NCBI RefSeq assembly: GCF_000196455.1
Contig: NC_014614.1
Coordinates: forward strand, 944,501-1,008,500
Source: Acetoanaerobium sticklandii
GTDB taxonomy: Bacteria > Bacillota > Clostridia > Peptostreptococcales > Filifactoraceae
Reading direction: 5' to 3'
DNA length: 64,000 bases
Of the stretch, positions 35,272-45,046 are shown in pieces; position 1 is the stretch's first letter, and every line of letters begins with the position of its first letter. The notes under the pieces are model-generated. The model was given only the letters and a program-made list of their open reading frames with translations, was not told where the DNA came from and searched no databases. The translations under genes were made by a program, and so were the position numbers.

Positions 35272-36468
35272 TTATAGTTCTTCTTTAAATGGCTTCATAG
35301 ACCGTTCCAGAATCCTAGCTCCCCAAGCAAGCAGTACTCCGTAATTTGTTACAGGAACAGCTACTTGATTTAAAAGGTTTAGTCTGTTATTCATCTGTTT
35401 TTTGGTCATCATACAGCCACCACAATGAACTACCAAATCGTAATTGGATACATCCTGTGGATATTCATTACCTTGGAAAAATTCAAATCTAAGTGATTCC
35501 CCAAGATTTCTTTTTAACAGAGCAGGAATTTTATATCTTCCTATATCTTCATGAGAGGTATTGTGTGTGCATATTTCAGCCATCAATATCCTAGCATCAG
35601 GAGGAAGGCTTTCTATTACCTTTATCCCATCATAGAAGGTTTTTAAATCGCCTTTTTGTCTTGCAAATAATATAGAAAAGCTAGTTAAAGGTATTTCTTC
35701 AGGTACTATTTTAGATACCTCTTGAAAGGCCTGTGAATCTGTAACTACTAAATCAACCTTATCTAGTCTTTCTAGGGTATCAGATAGCTCGGTATCTCTG
35801 ACTACATGGCAGATTATACCATGGTCTAGTGCATCTCTTATCAGCTGAACCTGAGGCAAGATTATTCTTCCTTTTGGAGCTTCTGAATCTATAGGAACAA
35901 CCAAGACAACGTGACTACCATAAGGCAGTAGGTCCCCAATTATGGTTTCCTCTTCCATTTTTTTTGAAAGCTTATCGATCAGAGCTTTTTTAAAATCAAG
36001 TACGTCTTCTCTTTTAGAAGTAGATAAGAAGAAAGCTTCTGGATAAGTTTCTTGTATTTGCTGTTTAGTTTCTTCATCAGCTGAATCTAGCTTGTTAATA
36101 ACTATCATATATGAAACAGAAAATCTTTTAAATTCTCGCAAAAGCTCTGACTCAAACTCTTTATCTATATCATTTATATCGTGGACAATGAGAGCAAAGT
36201 CTATCTGAGTGAACATTTCCTTAGCTCTATTTTTTCTAAGCTCTCCTAGCACTCCTACATCATCTAGACCAGCAGTATCTATAAATAATACTGGACCATA
36301 AGGAAGAAGCTCCATAGCTTTTTTTACAGGGTCAGTAGTGGTACCACCAATATCTGAAACTAATGATACCTTTTGCTCAGTTATTGCATTTAATAACGAA
36401 GATTTTCCTGCATTTCTTTTTCCAAATATCCCTATATGGGTTCTGTTTCCAGAAGGTGTAGTATTCAT
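35272..36468 (-). CDS. hydF: [FeFe]-hydrogenase maturation GTPase HydF
   Basis: A 398-aa HydF: the scaffold on which the [2Fe] subcluster is built before transfer to HydA. The N-terminal GTPase has GKRNAGKSSLLNA (G1), DIGGTTTDPV (G2), DTAGLDD (G3) and NKLD (G4). The C-terminal cluster-binding site is CTHNTSHEDIGRYK and CGGCM. It is the last gene of the minus-strand unit, ten bases after hydG, with GGAGG. Confidence 0.96.
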   Translation of the reverse strand: MNTTPSGNRTHIGIFGKRNAGKSSLLNAITEQKVSLVSDIGGTTTDPVKKAMELLPYGPVLFIDTAGLDDVGVLGELRKNRAKEMFTQIDFALIVHDINDIDKEFESELLREFKRFSVSYMIVINKLDSADEETKQQIQETYPEAFFLSTSKREDVLDFKKALIDKLSKKMEEETIIGDLLPYGSHVVLVVPIDSEAPKGRIILPQVQLIRDALDHGIICHVVRDTELSDTLERLDKVDLVVTDSQAFQEVSKIVPEEIPLTSFSILFARQKGDLKTFYDGIKVIESLPPDARILMAEICTHNTSHEDIGRYKIPALLKRNLGESLRFEFFQGNEYPQDVSNYDLVVHCGGCMMTKKQMNNRLNLLNQVAVPVTNYGVLLAWGARILERSMKPFKEEL

Positions 36469-36478
36469 TTTTAGCCTC

Positions 36479-37852
36479 CTATAGGAATAAATCTCTTTCG
36501 CCAGTTTCTATTAATCCAAGATTTTTTATTAATAGAGCTTTTACTTTTTCATTTTCTAGCTTTTCTGCTTCTTTGTAGATTAGCTCTTTAGCAGAAGATT
36601 TAAGCTCGCTATCTCCAAAATCCTCTACGTATTCCATAAGAGTCATAAGAGCATTTGGGCTGCATACATTGTGGATGTTTCCTGATTTTGCAAGCTGCAT
36701 AAATCTATCCCCAGTACGACCTGATCTATAGCATGCTGTACAGTAGCTAGGTACGAAGCCTTGAGCTAAAAGTGATTTTACAACCTCTAGTGGAGAACGG
36801 TGGTCAGAAACATCAAACTGCTCTACAGATCTTCCGTCTTCTCTTTCCTTGTATCCACCTACACCAGTTGATGATCCAGCGCTTACTTGAGAAATACCGT
36901 AGTGGATAGCTTCTCTTCTAAGCTCTACAGATTCTCTTGTGCTCAGTATCATTCCTGTAAATGGCACAGCAAGTCTAATTACAGCTATAAGGCGCTTAAA
37001 GGTTTCGTCATCAAGGATATGAGGGAACATATCTAAATCCATACCTTCTGCTTTTTTAAGTCTAGGAACAGATATAGTATGAAAACCAACTCCATATTTT
37101 TGCTCTAGATGTGCATTGTGCATCATAAGGCCAAGTACTTCGAATTTATAATCATATAGCCCAAATAAAACTCCTGCGCCTACATCATCTATTCCAGCTT
37201 CCATAGCTCTGTCAAAAGCAGTAAGATGGTATTCGTAGTTGCCTTTTAAGCAATCTGTGTGCATTACCTCATAGGTAGGACGGTGATAAGTTTCTTGGAA
37301 TAAGATATAAGTTCCGATATCTCTATCTTTAAGTTTTTTGTAATTTTCAACTGTTGTAGCTGCGACATTTACATTTATACGTCTGATATTTCCATCATTT
37401 GTTTTTACAGAGTAGATTGTGTCAATAGCCTCGAGTACGTAATCTAAAGGACAGTTATTAGGGTCTTCTCCTGCCTCGAGTGCTATTCTTTTATGACCCA
37501 TTTGCTCTAATATCTTTACTTCCTGTATAATTTCTTCTTGTGACAGTTTCTTTCTGTCAAACTGATTACAGGCTTGATATCCGCAGTATTTACATGAATT
37601 TACGCAGTAATTAGAAATATATAAAGGAGCAAACATTACAACTCTATTGCCATAAATTTTATTTTTGATTTCTCCAGCAGCTTTAAAAAGAGCCTTTGTT
37701 ACTTCTTCGTCGTCATTTTGAAGTATAGCCGCTATCTCATCATAAGTAAGGCCTTGAAGCTTAGCACCTTTATCTATAATGTTTAGCAAAGCTTCTTTAG
37801 GTACATTTTTATTTTTTTCTAGAGTTTCGTATATCAGCTGTTCATTTATCAT
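36479..37852 (-). CDS. hydG: [FeFe]-hydrogenase maturase HydG
   Basis: A 457-aa radical SAM tyrosine lyase that makes the CO and CN ligands of the H-cluster from tyrosine. Seen: CVNSCKYCGYQ (radical SAM cluster), ALEAGEDPNN, ETYHRPTYEVMH, and near the C-terminus CTACYRSGRTGDRFM, whose Cys bind the auxiliary dangler-Fe cluster. The start is the ATG at 37852, overlapping the hydE stop (TAATG) and preceded by GGAGGAG; a TTG 15 bases upstream is less likely. Confidence 0.96.
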   Translation of the reverse strand: MINEQLIYETLEKNKNVPKEALLNIIDKGAKLQGLTYDEIAAILQNDDEEVTKALFKAAGEIKNKIYGNRVVMFAPLYISNYCVNSCKYCGYQACNQFDRKKLSQEEIIQEVKILEQMGHKRIALEAGEDPNNCPLDYVLEAIDTIYSVKTNDGNIRRINVNVAATTVENYKKLKDRDIGTYILFQETYHRPTYEVMHTDCLKGNYEYHLTAFDRAMEAGIDDVGAGVLFGLYDYKFEVLGLMMHNAHLEQKYGVGFHTISVPRLKKAEGMDLDMFPHILDDETFKRLIAVIRLAVPFTGMILSTRESVELRREAIHYGISQVSAGSSTGVGGYKEREDGRSVEQFDVSDHRSPLEVVKSLLAQGFVPSYCTACYRSGRTGDRFMQLAKSGNIHNVCSPNALMTLMEYVEDFGDSELKSSAKELIYKEAEKLENEKVKALLIKNLGLIETGERDLFL

Positions 37853-38898
37853 TATTTTCTCCTCCAATTTTTATAATCACCGCGCGCCATATCAATATAA
37901 AATCCTGCATCTAAGCATTCCTTTTTTAATTGCTCAAGTGCCTCGTAGCTTTCGGTATCAGTTATTTTCTTTCCATCGTAGAGCTGGTAGCTCTTTTTAT
38001 AATCATAAGGGGTAAGATTTGGCATTACTACATTTGCACCAACTCTAAATCCCTTGTATCTATTTTCTGACTTCAAAGTTGCAAGTGAAGTTGTAGATGG
38101 TATAAGCGAAGTAGGAAGCATAAGCCTAAGTATGGCAATTAATGTATAGGTAAGTTCAGCGCTTCCAGCAGATTCATCTCTAAGAGGCGTGTTCTTGTGA
38201 GGGATAAATGGCCCTATACCTATCATGTGAGGATTAAGCTCCTTTATAAATAAGAGGTCATCTGCTATATCCTCGATTTCTTGACCAGGGACACCTACCA
38301 TGAATCCTGTACCTACCTGAAATCCTATGTCTTTTAAATCAAAAAGCGATTTAATTCTATTTTCATAAGACATTTTTGGATGGAGCTTTTCATATAGATT
38401 TTTATTAATAGTTTCATGTCTGATTAGGAAACGATCTGCTCCTGCATCGTACAGCTTTTGATAGCTCTCTTTTGAACGCTCACCGATAGAGAGGGTTACA
38501 GCCGCCTCAGGAAACTGAGTTTTAATGCTGGAAATAATAGCTGCAAATTTATCATCTGTAAATGAAGTATCTTCTCCACCTTGCATTACAAATGTTCTAA
38601 AGCCTAAGCTATATCCGATTTCTGCAGTTTTTATTACTTCCTCTGGGGTCATATGATAACGGGTTAATTCCTTATTATGTATAGAGATTCCGCAATAGGT
38701 ACAATCGTTTTTGCAGTAGTTGGAAAATTCTATTAAGCCTCTCACATACACGCTGTTTTTGTAATGCTCGTAGCGCACGCTATAGGCTTTTTCATAAAGA
38801 TACTCCCTTTCTTCATCATTTATATGAAGAAGTAGGTTTATAAGATTGGCTTTTGAAAGGGTTTGCTCCTGATAGAGCTCATTGATTAAATCACGCAT
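37852..38898 (-). CDS. hydE: [FeFe]-hydrogenase maturase HydE
   Basis: A 348-aa radical SAM maturase that acts on the HydG-derived Fe(CO)2CN synthon to build the [2Fe] cluster. Seen: CKNDCTYCGI (cluster), FVMQGGEDTSF, a GTGFMVGVPGQ loop, and PFIPHKNTPL. Its ATG overlaps the stop of the TM1266-family gene (TGATG), and its TAA overlaps the hydG ATG: tight translational coupling through the unit. Confidence 0.96.
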   Translation of the reverse strand: MRDLINELYQEQTLSKANLINLLLHINDEEREYLYEKAYSVRYEHYKNSVYVRGLIEFSNYCKNDCTYCGISIHNKELTRYHMTPEEVIKTAEIGYSLGFRTFVMQGGEDTSFTDDKFAAIISSIKTQFPEAAVTLSIGERSKESYQKLYDAGADRFLIRHETINKNLYEKLHPKMSYENRIKSLFDLKDIGFQVGTGFMVGVPGQEIEDIADDLLFIKELNPHMIGIGPFIPHKNTPLRDESAGSAELTYTLIAILRLMLPTSLIPSTTSLATLKSENRYKGFRVGANVVMPNLTPYDYKKSYQLYDGKKITDTESYEALEQLKKECLDAGFYIDMARGDYKNWRRK

Positions 38899-39158
38899 CA
38901 AGCGGTTATTTCCTTCTTTGATATGGATGTTTTGACTACAACAGAAGGAATATTGCCAAGTTTTCCAGTAAGACTGTTTATCTCGTCTAGACTACCTACA
39001 ACAGTTATAGAAATAACTGATATATTGTCTTCAGGAAAGGGAATGCCCATTCTGCCTTTTACTATGCCTTTAAACTCAGATAGGACATGGTTGAATCTTT
39101 CTTGACTGATATCAGGTGATTCTAAAACTGCTCCTATCACAGCTATTTTTTGAGACAT
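38898..39158 (-). CDS. TM1266-family iron-only hydrogenase system protein
   Basis: An 86-aa ferredoxin-fold (ACT/NikR-C-like) protein: IAVIGAVLESPDISQERFN at the start, then KGRMGIPFPEDNISVISITV and SLTGKLGNIPSVVVK. The family is usually encoded at the head of hydE/hydG/hydF operons and annotated as a hydrogenase system regulator; it has no DNA-binding domain of its own here, so the mode of action is unclear. First gene of the operon, preceded by a structured leader. Confidence 0.85.
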   Translation of the reverse strand: MSQKIAVIGAVLESPDISQERFNHVLSEFKGIVKGRMGIPFPEDNISVISITVVGSLDEINSLTGKLGNIPSVVVKTSISKKEITA

Positions 39159-39194
39159 AATATACCTCCTTCACTAGTTATTGAATCTGCAAAC

Positions 39195-39340
39195 AAAAAA
39201 ACCTATGGAAGGATCCATAGGTTGAATAAGCCTATTTGCCCGATCCTTGAAGATTAGAATTCTCTTTTCTATCAGGATTTTCATTTCAAAAGCACTCTTA
39301 ATAAAAGGCTCACCTCTTAGAAAAAGCGAAGAATAATTTA
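39195..39340 (-). promoter_or_regulatory. Structured leader with attenuator before the hydE-G-F operon
   Basis: On the minus strand the leader shows GAGCCTTTT pairing with AAATAGGCTT (outer stem), an inner TCCTGA ... TCAAGGA stem, and then a perfect intrinsic terminator AACCTATGG-ATCCTT-CCATAGGTT with a T-run at 39195-39223. AAGGATC in the inner stem can instead pair with GATCCTT in the terminator loop/stem, so mutually exclusive folds are possible. It does not match riboswitch classes I know. The rest of 39159-39584 has only the glutaredoxin terminator and A/T-rich sequence. Confidence 0.55.
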
Positions 39341-39545
39341 TTGATAAATTTTTAATGAATTATTCTAAATACAGAGTATCAGCAGAGCGCTAAAAAGTCA
39401 ATAAAATTGTTAAATTATTAACTCTAAATATTTACAATCAAGTTGATGAAAATCTGTCTTAAAATTTAAAATATGAGAGGAATTAATAATCATAAGAAGA
39501 GGAACTGAAAGCTATAAAATATTAGAGGTTCTAAATTCTAAATAT

Positions 39546-39583
39546 AAAAAAGTGACTGCAGATTTAGCTACAGTCACTTTTTT
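39546..39583 (-). terminator. Terminator after the glutaredoxin gene
   Basis: AAAAAAGTGACTG ... CAGTCACTTTTTT perfect stem with A/T-runs, just after the minus-strand stop. Confidence 0.85.
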
Positions 39584-39584
39584 G

Positions 39585-39815
39585 TTAGATTTCTAATAAT
39601 TCATTTATTCTTTCTTTGTCAAAACCTACAACTACTTCATCTTCTATAAAAATCGCTGGAACACCCATGATTTTCTTTTGGATTAAAGTTTTTCTAGCTT
39701 CTGGATCTTCACTTACATTTTTTTCAGTGTAAGGTATATTATTTTCATTGAAATAATCTTTAGCTGCATGACAGTAAGAACAAGATGAACTAGTATAAAT
39801 TGTCACATTTTTCAT
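39585..39815 (-). CDS. Glutaredoxin-like protein
   Basis: A 76-aa thioredoxin-fold protein of the NrdH/glutaredoxin group. Active site SSCSYCHA (Cys-x-x-Cys, residues 12-15), then the cis-Pro loop GVPAIFIEDEVVVGFD. Electron donor and target are unknown; no nrd gene is near. RBS GGGAGGG. Lone gene. Confidence 0.88.
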   Translation of the reverse strand: MKNVTIYTSSSCSYCHAAKDYFNENNIPYTEKNVSEDPEARKTLIQKKIMGVPAIFIEDEVVVGFDKERINELLEI

Positions 39816-39989
39816 TTTTGTAAACCCTCCCTTCGATGTTAAGTCGATACAATATCAAATATACCCGAATTATTTAAAGAAAAACATAAAAAAATAAACT
39901 TAGTATACAAAATGCTATATAATATAATTAAAATATAAAGTTAGAAAAATATGAAAATTATGTGATTTTAAATAGATGGGAGATATGTC

Positions 39990-40904
39990 ATGATAGCTCA
40001 GCTTATAAAAAATGTCGAACAGGTAGTGATAGGTAAAAATGAAATCATTGAAAAAATAATAATAGCGCTTTTATGCAAGGGACATGTACTACTTGAGGAT
40101 GTTCCAGGAGTTGGAAAAACTACCCTTGTGAGAGCACTTGCTCAGTCTATGGACCTTAGCTTTAGCAGAATTCAGTTTACGCCAGATTTACTTCCGGCAG
40201 ATTTGTTAGGGATTTCAGTTTTTAATCCTAAGGATGCTCAGTTTCATTTTCAAAAAGGGCCACTTCATTCACAGCTGGTTCTTGCAGATGAAATAAATAG
40301 AACCTCCCCAAAAACTCAATCTAGCTTACTTGAGGTAATGCAAGAGCAACAGATAACAGTGGATAACAAAACCTATAAGCTAGAGGATCCATTTATGGTT
40401 ATAGCAACTCAAAATCCAATAGAGCATGAAGGGACATTTCCACTGCCAGAGTCACAGCTAGATAGATTTTTTATGAAGCTATCCATGGGATATCCTGATG
40501 AACAAGAGGAACTGAAGCTACTTGAGCTAAATATCAGTGCAAAAACCTTGCCAGTTATTGTAGATGTACAGTCTATAATGGAATCTAGAAAAAAAGCTGA
40601 AGCTATTTTTGTTTCAGAATCTATTAAACGATATATTGTAAGGCTAACTAGAGCAACGAGAAGGCATGAGCTAGTTGACTTAGGAGCTAGTCCAAGAGCA
40701 ACAATTGCTTTATATAATGCCAGTAAAGCTCTTGCTTATCTAAGAGGAAGAGCCTATGTGATTCCGGAAGATGTAAAGGAGCTATTTATTGATATAGTTT
40801 CGCATCGAATATTTATATCTCCTCAGGCAAAGTATCAAGGTAAAAGCGAAAAGCTAATCTTAAAGGAGATTATGGATTCTACAGCAGTGCCTTTGGAGGT
40901 ATAG
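39990..40904 (+). CDS. MoxR-family AAA+ ATPase
   Basis: A 304-aa MoxR ATPase: Walker A EDVPGVGKTTLV (about residues 36-46), Walker B LADEINRTSPKTQSSLLEVM, sensor motif ATQNPIEHEGTFPLPESQLDRF, and a C-terminal lid. MoxR proteins act as chaperone-like ATPases with von Willebrand/DUF58 partners. It opens a three-gene operon with a DUF58 protein and a membrane transglutaminase. Confidence 0.93.
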   Translation: MIAQLIKNVEQVVIGKNEIIEKIIIALLCKGHVLLEDVPGVGKTTLVRALAQSMDLSFSRIQFTPDLLPADLLGISVFNPKDAQFHFQKGPLHSQLVLADEINRTSPKTQSSLLEVMQEQQITVDNKTYKLEDPFMVIATQNPIEHEGTFPLPESQLDRFFMKLSMGYPDEQEELKLLELNISAKTLPVIVDVQSIMESRKKAEAIFVSESIKRYIVRLTRATRRHELVDLGASPRATIALYNASKALAYLRGRAYVIPEDVKELFIDIVSHRIFISPQAKYQGKSEKLILKEIMDSTAVPLEV

Positions 40905-40905
40905 G

Positions 40906-42087
40906 ATGGTTAATATAGCATCATATAAATTCTATTTCATAGGAGGAGTGATTATCGCACTTACTATAGTAGTAGGGGGAGATATTCCAAACTTTGTATT
41001 TAAGGTGTGGGTATTAGCGCTTTTATTTTCTTTACTTACACTTATTTATTACGTTAATAAGCTCGCATATAGATTTGAAATAGAAAGCACAGAGATTTTT
41101 GCAGGACAAAGAGTGAGGATAAGATATAAGCTAGCTAATTTAGGTAGCTTTATTCCAGCGAACAATATAACTTTTTCAAATACAAGTGATGAAAAGCTAA
41201 GACAGTCAGAGTTTTGCGAAAAAATATATATACCAGCCAACGACTATTATGAAATAAAAAGAGATTTGCATCCAAAGCGCAGAGGCTTTTACAAGATAGG
41301 GAAAGTAAAGGTAATAGCCAAGGATGCACTAGGACTTTTTTATGTTGAGAAGTTCTTTGAGCAAAAGGATATTTTGACTGTATATCCGAATCTAATAGAG
41401 CTAAAAGAATTTGATATTCCACCTTCAGACTATTTCGGAGAGCAAACCATAGCCTCTCTTATTAGTGAAGACTATACGAGTATAAAGCGAATTAGAAAAT
41501 ATACACAGGGAGACCCTTTGAAAAAAATAAATCAGAGACTTACTGCAAAAATGGGAGAGCCTTATGTAAATGAATATGATTCCTCTTCAAAACCCAAGCT
41601 AATACTTCTTGCAGATGCTTATACTCATTCATATGACAATGACGAGTATTCGATAATTGAAGATACCTTAGTAGATACAGTAGCATCAATTAGCCATTAT
41701 GCCCTTATGAATAAGATAGAGGTTTTATATATAGACTCAACAAACAAGCACCCGTATTTCAATGCTAGAGACATGGGTAGCTTTATGCCATTACTAAAAC
41801 GATTGGCTGGCTTCGAGCCTGAAGGAAGCCTTCCACTAGAAAAATTTCTACTAGATGAAGCTATAAGTCTATCTTTTAACAGCAGCATAGTGCTTTTAAC
41901 ACCATCCTTAGATTTAAATAAATGCAGAATTATCACTACCCTTAAAAAAAGAGGATTTGATATCATGCCTATTGTTTTTGAAACTTCAGATGCCCAAGAG
42001 GAGCTTAAAAGAAATCTTAGAAAAGACAATATCATGCCAGTTACTATAAGGCCAAAATATAAAAAGGTTGATGACTATGAAAATTAA
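40906..42087 (+). CDS. DUF58 membrane protein
   Basis: A 393-aa protein with two N-terminal membrane segments (FYFIGGVIIALTIVVGG and VWVLALLFSLLTLIYYV), a beta-sandwich region, and the DUF58 core YTQGDPLKKINQRLTAK near residue 205, with a degenerate vWA-like C-terminus. It is the usual partner of MoxR, starting one base after it. Function in Firmicutes not established, probably envelope assembly. Confidence 0.9.
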   Translation: MVNIASYKFYFIGGVIIALTIVVGGDIPNFVFKVWVLALLFSLLTLIYYVNKLAYRFEIESTEIFAGQRVRIRYKLANLGSFIPANNITFSNTSDEKLRQSEFCEKIYIPANDYYEIKRDLHPKRRGFYKIGKVKVIAKDALGLFYVEKFFEQKDILTVYPNLIELKEFDIPPSDYFGEQTIASLISEDYTSIKRIRKYTQGDPLKKINQRLTAKMGEPYVNEYDSSSKPKLILLADAYTHSYDNDEYSIIEDTLVDTVASISHYALMNKIEVLYIDSTNKHPYFNARDMGSFMPLLKRLAGFEPEGSLPLEKFLLDEAISLSFNSSIVLLTPSLDLNKCRIITTLKKRGFDIMPIVFETSDAQEELKRNLRKDNIMPVTIRPKYKKVDDYEN

Positions 42088-44242
42088 AACCTCCCAAACA
42101 TATAAAGTCTTTGCACTGTATTTTATGAGTTTGGCTATTTACAGCATGGTTCTTTCAGCTGTAGGAATACAGCAAGGACTATCGACAAGCATGTTTCTTG
42201 TAGCATGTTTTAATTTTATTTGTGTTCTTATATATAAATCTAATAGACTTAGATCTATTATGTACTCGATTCTTCCAAAGCTTACACTAGCTCAGCTAGA
42301 AATAGGATTTTATTCAGTTTTATTTCTTTTTATTAGCTTAATTACAGAAAAAGAGATAAATGGATATTTTATTTGGATTTCAGACATGTTTGCTAGAGGA
42401 ACTTATATAACTATCGAAAGATATGAAAGCTTTTCTGAATTCATACTGATAGCTATAGTTTGCATTTTTGTCATGCTTCTAATTAAAAAAAGACTAGGCT
42501 TTGTGACTGTTTTAATGTATGCATTTTTTATTTTATCTTGGCATTTTTATGTGCCAGGGGCCTATTTATATTCCATTATTTATACAATGGGAAGCCTTGC
42601 TTTTTTTGTAGATAAAGCTAGCTTTGAGCCTGATGATAAAGTAAATGAAGTGAGGCTTAATTTTTATGGACCTATTATAGGGATTGCTCTAAGTATTCTT
42701 GCGCTCATCATTCCATTAAAACTGCCTGTAGTTTATTTAGATGATTTTGCACAGGAAATGACATCGAGATTTCCGATTTTAGAGTCTATGAGAGAAACTG
42801 TTGAGGATGCTATAGGTGGAAGCTCTTTTAGATTCTCAGATTTGCCTTATCAGCCCAATACAAAGAAATTAGGTGGAAGCGTTGAGCTCTCGGATGGGAT
42901 TGCACTCAAAGTCAAAGCCAAGGAGCCTTTGTACTTAAGAGGAAGTGTAAAGCATGTATACACAGGATATTCATGGGAATTAAAAGAGCCCTTATATTAT
43001 AAAATGCAGGATAATAAACTCAAACTAGAGCCTGAATCCTTAGGCTATATTCCTGAAAAAATAGAAATTTATCCTGAAAATTTAAAAACTAGAACAATTT
43101 TTAATCCATATTTTACTTATGAAGTCGCTAATATAGAGGATACTGAACTGATATATACTATGGATTTGGAAATAATGAGAAATAATGGTCAAAAAAATCA
43201 AACAAAGCCCTATGAAGTTGGTTATTTTTCTGTTGATTATTTAGGTGAAAGAGAGTATTCAGATGAAGAACTAGATATGCTTAAGCCATATCAAAGCCTA
43301 CCTAGCTCAGTAACAGACAGGACAGTAGCTTTAGCAGAGAAGATAACAAGTGAGCACGAGGGTGTATATAAAAAGCTATTAGCACTAGAGGATTATTTAA
43401 AAAACAACTATCCTTACACATTAACCACATCTGAGCTTCCAACAGATAGTGATTTTGTGGATTATTTTCTTTTTGAGGAGAAAAAAGGATACTGTACTTA
43501 TTTTTCGTCAGCTATGGCAGTTATGGCCAGGAGTATAGGAATTGCTACTAGATACGTAGAGGGCTTTCGAATGGATGAGGAATTGGATGAAGCTGGACTT
43601 TATATAGTCAGAGAAGATAGAGCTCATGCCTGGGTAGAGGCTTATATTCCTGGAACTGGATGGCTGCCATTTGAACCTACAGGTAGTCTTACTCAAGAAG
43701 AAATAGATCAAAGAAATAGGCTTAATGAATCCGAAAATACAGATGAATATGATAATGAATCTGCTCCTTTAGGTCAGGATGATGAAACTGAGTCCAGGAA
43801 GAACCAAGAAGATGCTGGGTTTGAGTATGATGATTCAGAGGTGATAGCTTCAAATGAGCCAGTAAAAATAAGCTCAAAGCTAATTGTGCTTTTAATAGGA
43901 GGAGCTTTATTAGTAAGTATGATTTTTCGAAAAAGGCTTTTTGAAGAATATAGACGTTTTAGGATTAAGAAGGAAAAGGGTATGGAGGGGTTTAAAAAGA
44001 GATATTTTGAAATAATTCGTATTGCAAAATTAATGGATGAAGCCGAGATTAAGGGTACTCCAAAAGAAATTATAAATATCTTGAATAATAAATTCAGTTT
44101 TAGCGAGCATAATCTTGGAGAGATAGTTAATGAAGCTTTTTACTCAGGAAAGATTATAAAGCAGTCACAGCTTGACATCATGGATGAGGCTTATGAAAGT
44201 ATATTTAGGGTATATATCAAACACAAGAATACTGACAATTAA
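42077..44242 (+). CDS. Membrane-bound transglutaminase-like protein (TgpA-type)
   Basis: About 721 aa. Some six or seven N-terminal membrane segments precede an extracytoplasmic transglutaminase core: Cys in GYCTYFSSAMAVMARSIGI, His in DRAHAWVEAYIPGTGW and Asp/Glu in LPFEPTG. An acidic low-complexity linker follows (ESENTDEYDNESAP ...), then another membrane segment (LIVLLIGGALLVSMIF) and a cytoplasmic DUF4129-like tail. It belongs with MoxR and DUF58. It overlaps the end of the DUF58 gene; ATG 42077 has AAGG at the best distance (ATG 42071 also possible). Confidence 0.88.
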   Translation: MKIKTSQTYKVFALYFMSLAIYSMVLSAVGIQQGLSTSMFLVACFNFICVLIYKSNRLRSIMYSILPKLTLAQLEIGFYSVLFLFISLITEKEINGYFIWISDMFARGTYITIERYESFSEFILIAIVCIFVMLLIKKRLGFVTVLMYAFFILSWHFYVPGAYLYSIIYTMGSLAFFVDKASFEPDDKVNEVRLNFYGPIIGIALSILALIIPLKLPVVYLDDFAQEMTSRFPILESMRETVEDAIGGSSFRFSDLPYQPNTKKLGGSVELSDGIALKVKAKEPLYLRGSVKHVYTGYSWELKEPLYYKMQDNKLKLEPESLGYIPEKIEIYPENLKTRTIFNPYFTYEVANIEDTELIYTMDLEIMRNNGQKNQTKPYEVGYFSVDYLGEREYSDEELDMLKPYQSLPSSVTDRTVALAEKITSEHEGVYKKLLALEDYLKNNYPYTLTTSELPTDSDFVDYFLFEEKKGYCTYFSSAMAVMARSIGIATRYVEGFRMDEELDEAGLYIVREDRAHAWVEAYIPGTGWLPFEPTGSLTQEEIDQRNRLNESENTDEYDNESAPLGQDDETESRKNQEDAGFEYDDSEVIASNEPVKISSKLIVLLIGGALLVSMIFRKRLFEEYRRFRIKKEKGMEGFKKRYFEIIRIAKLMDEAEIKGTPKEIINILNNKFSFSEHNLGEIVNEAFYSGKIIKQSQLDIMDEAYESIFRVYIKHKNTDN

Positions 44243-44299
44243 AAGAGCTTCAACTGCTAGTAAACTCTAGGAGATTTATTGTGATGAGGAGGGAATAGC

Positions 44300-45046
44300 A
44301 TGAGAGTAATTCAAGTGGAAAATTATGAAAAAATGAGTAAGCTTGCAGCAAAGATAATTTCTTCCCAAATAATTCTAAACCCTAAAATAAAAATAGGTCT
44401 AGCTACTGGGTCTACCCCAGTAGGTCTTTATGAGGAGCTAATAAAGCTCTACAAGGAAAAAGAAATATCCTTTTCAGAGGTTTTAACCTTTAACCTAGAT
44501 GAATACTATCCTTTAAAAAACAGCCATAAAAGTAGCTATCATGTATTTATGGAGGAGAATTTATTTAAGCATGTTGACATAAAAATAAGCAATACTCATA
44601 TTCCAAATGGGGAAGCTGAGAATCCTTTCGAGGAGGCTTTACGTTATGAAAAAGCTATAGAAGCTGTAGGAGGAATAGACCTTCAGTTACTTGGAATAGG
44701 TATAAATGGTCATATTGGATTTAACGAGCCTAGTGACTACTTCGAAAAGGAAACTCATCTTGTAGATTTAAGCAAAGCTACTTTAAACTCAAATGCAAAA
44801 TATTTTGATGATAGAGAATCTATGCCTACAAAGGCTATCAGTGTAGGCATAGGAACAATTATGAAGAGCAAGAAAATTTTACTGCTAGCAAGTGGAACTA
44901 GCAAGTCAGAAATTGTAGAGAGAATGATTTATGGAAAAGTAAGTCCAAAGGTTCCTGCCTCTATTTTGCAATTTCATAACGATATAACTGTAATCCTAGA
45001 TAAAGAAGCGGGTAAAGGACTTAAGCTTCACGATAAAAACGCATAA
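44300..45046 (+). CDS. nagB: Glucosamine-6-phosphate deaminase
   Basis: A 248-aa NagB converting glucosamine-6-P to fructose-6-P and ammonia. Signatures: GLATGSTPVGLYEEL, FNLDEYYPL, LGIGINGHIGFNEPSDYF (active-site region) and ASGTSKSEIV. Length fits. No nagA beside it. RBS GAGGAGGG; its 3' end overlaps the convergent methyltransferase gene by 26 bases. Confidence 0.93.
   Translation: MRVIQVENYEKMSKLAAKIISSQIILNPKIKIGLATGSTPVGLYEELIKLYKEKEISFSEVLTFNLDEYYPLKNSHKSSYHVFMEENLFKHVDIKISNTHIPNGEAENPFEEALRYEKAIEAVGGIDLQLLGIGINGHIGFNEPSDYFEKETHLVDLSKATLNSNAKYFDDRESMPTKAISVGIGTIMKSKKILLLASGTSKSEIVERMIYGKVSPKVPASILQFHNDITVILDKEAGKGLKLHDKNA

Noticed and set aside
39460..39592. Short open frame overlapping the glutaredoxin terminator
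   Set aside because: No start codon with a ribosome site, and its end is the terminator hairpin itself.
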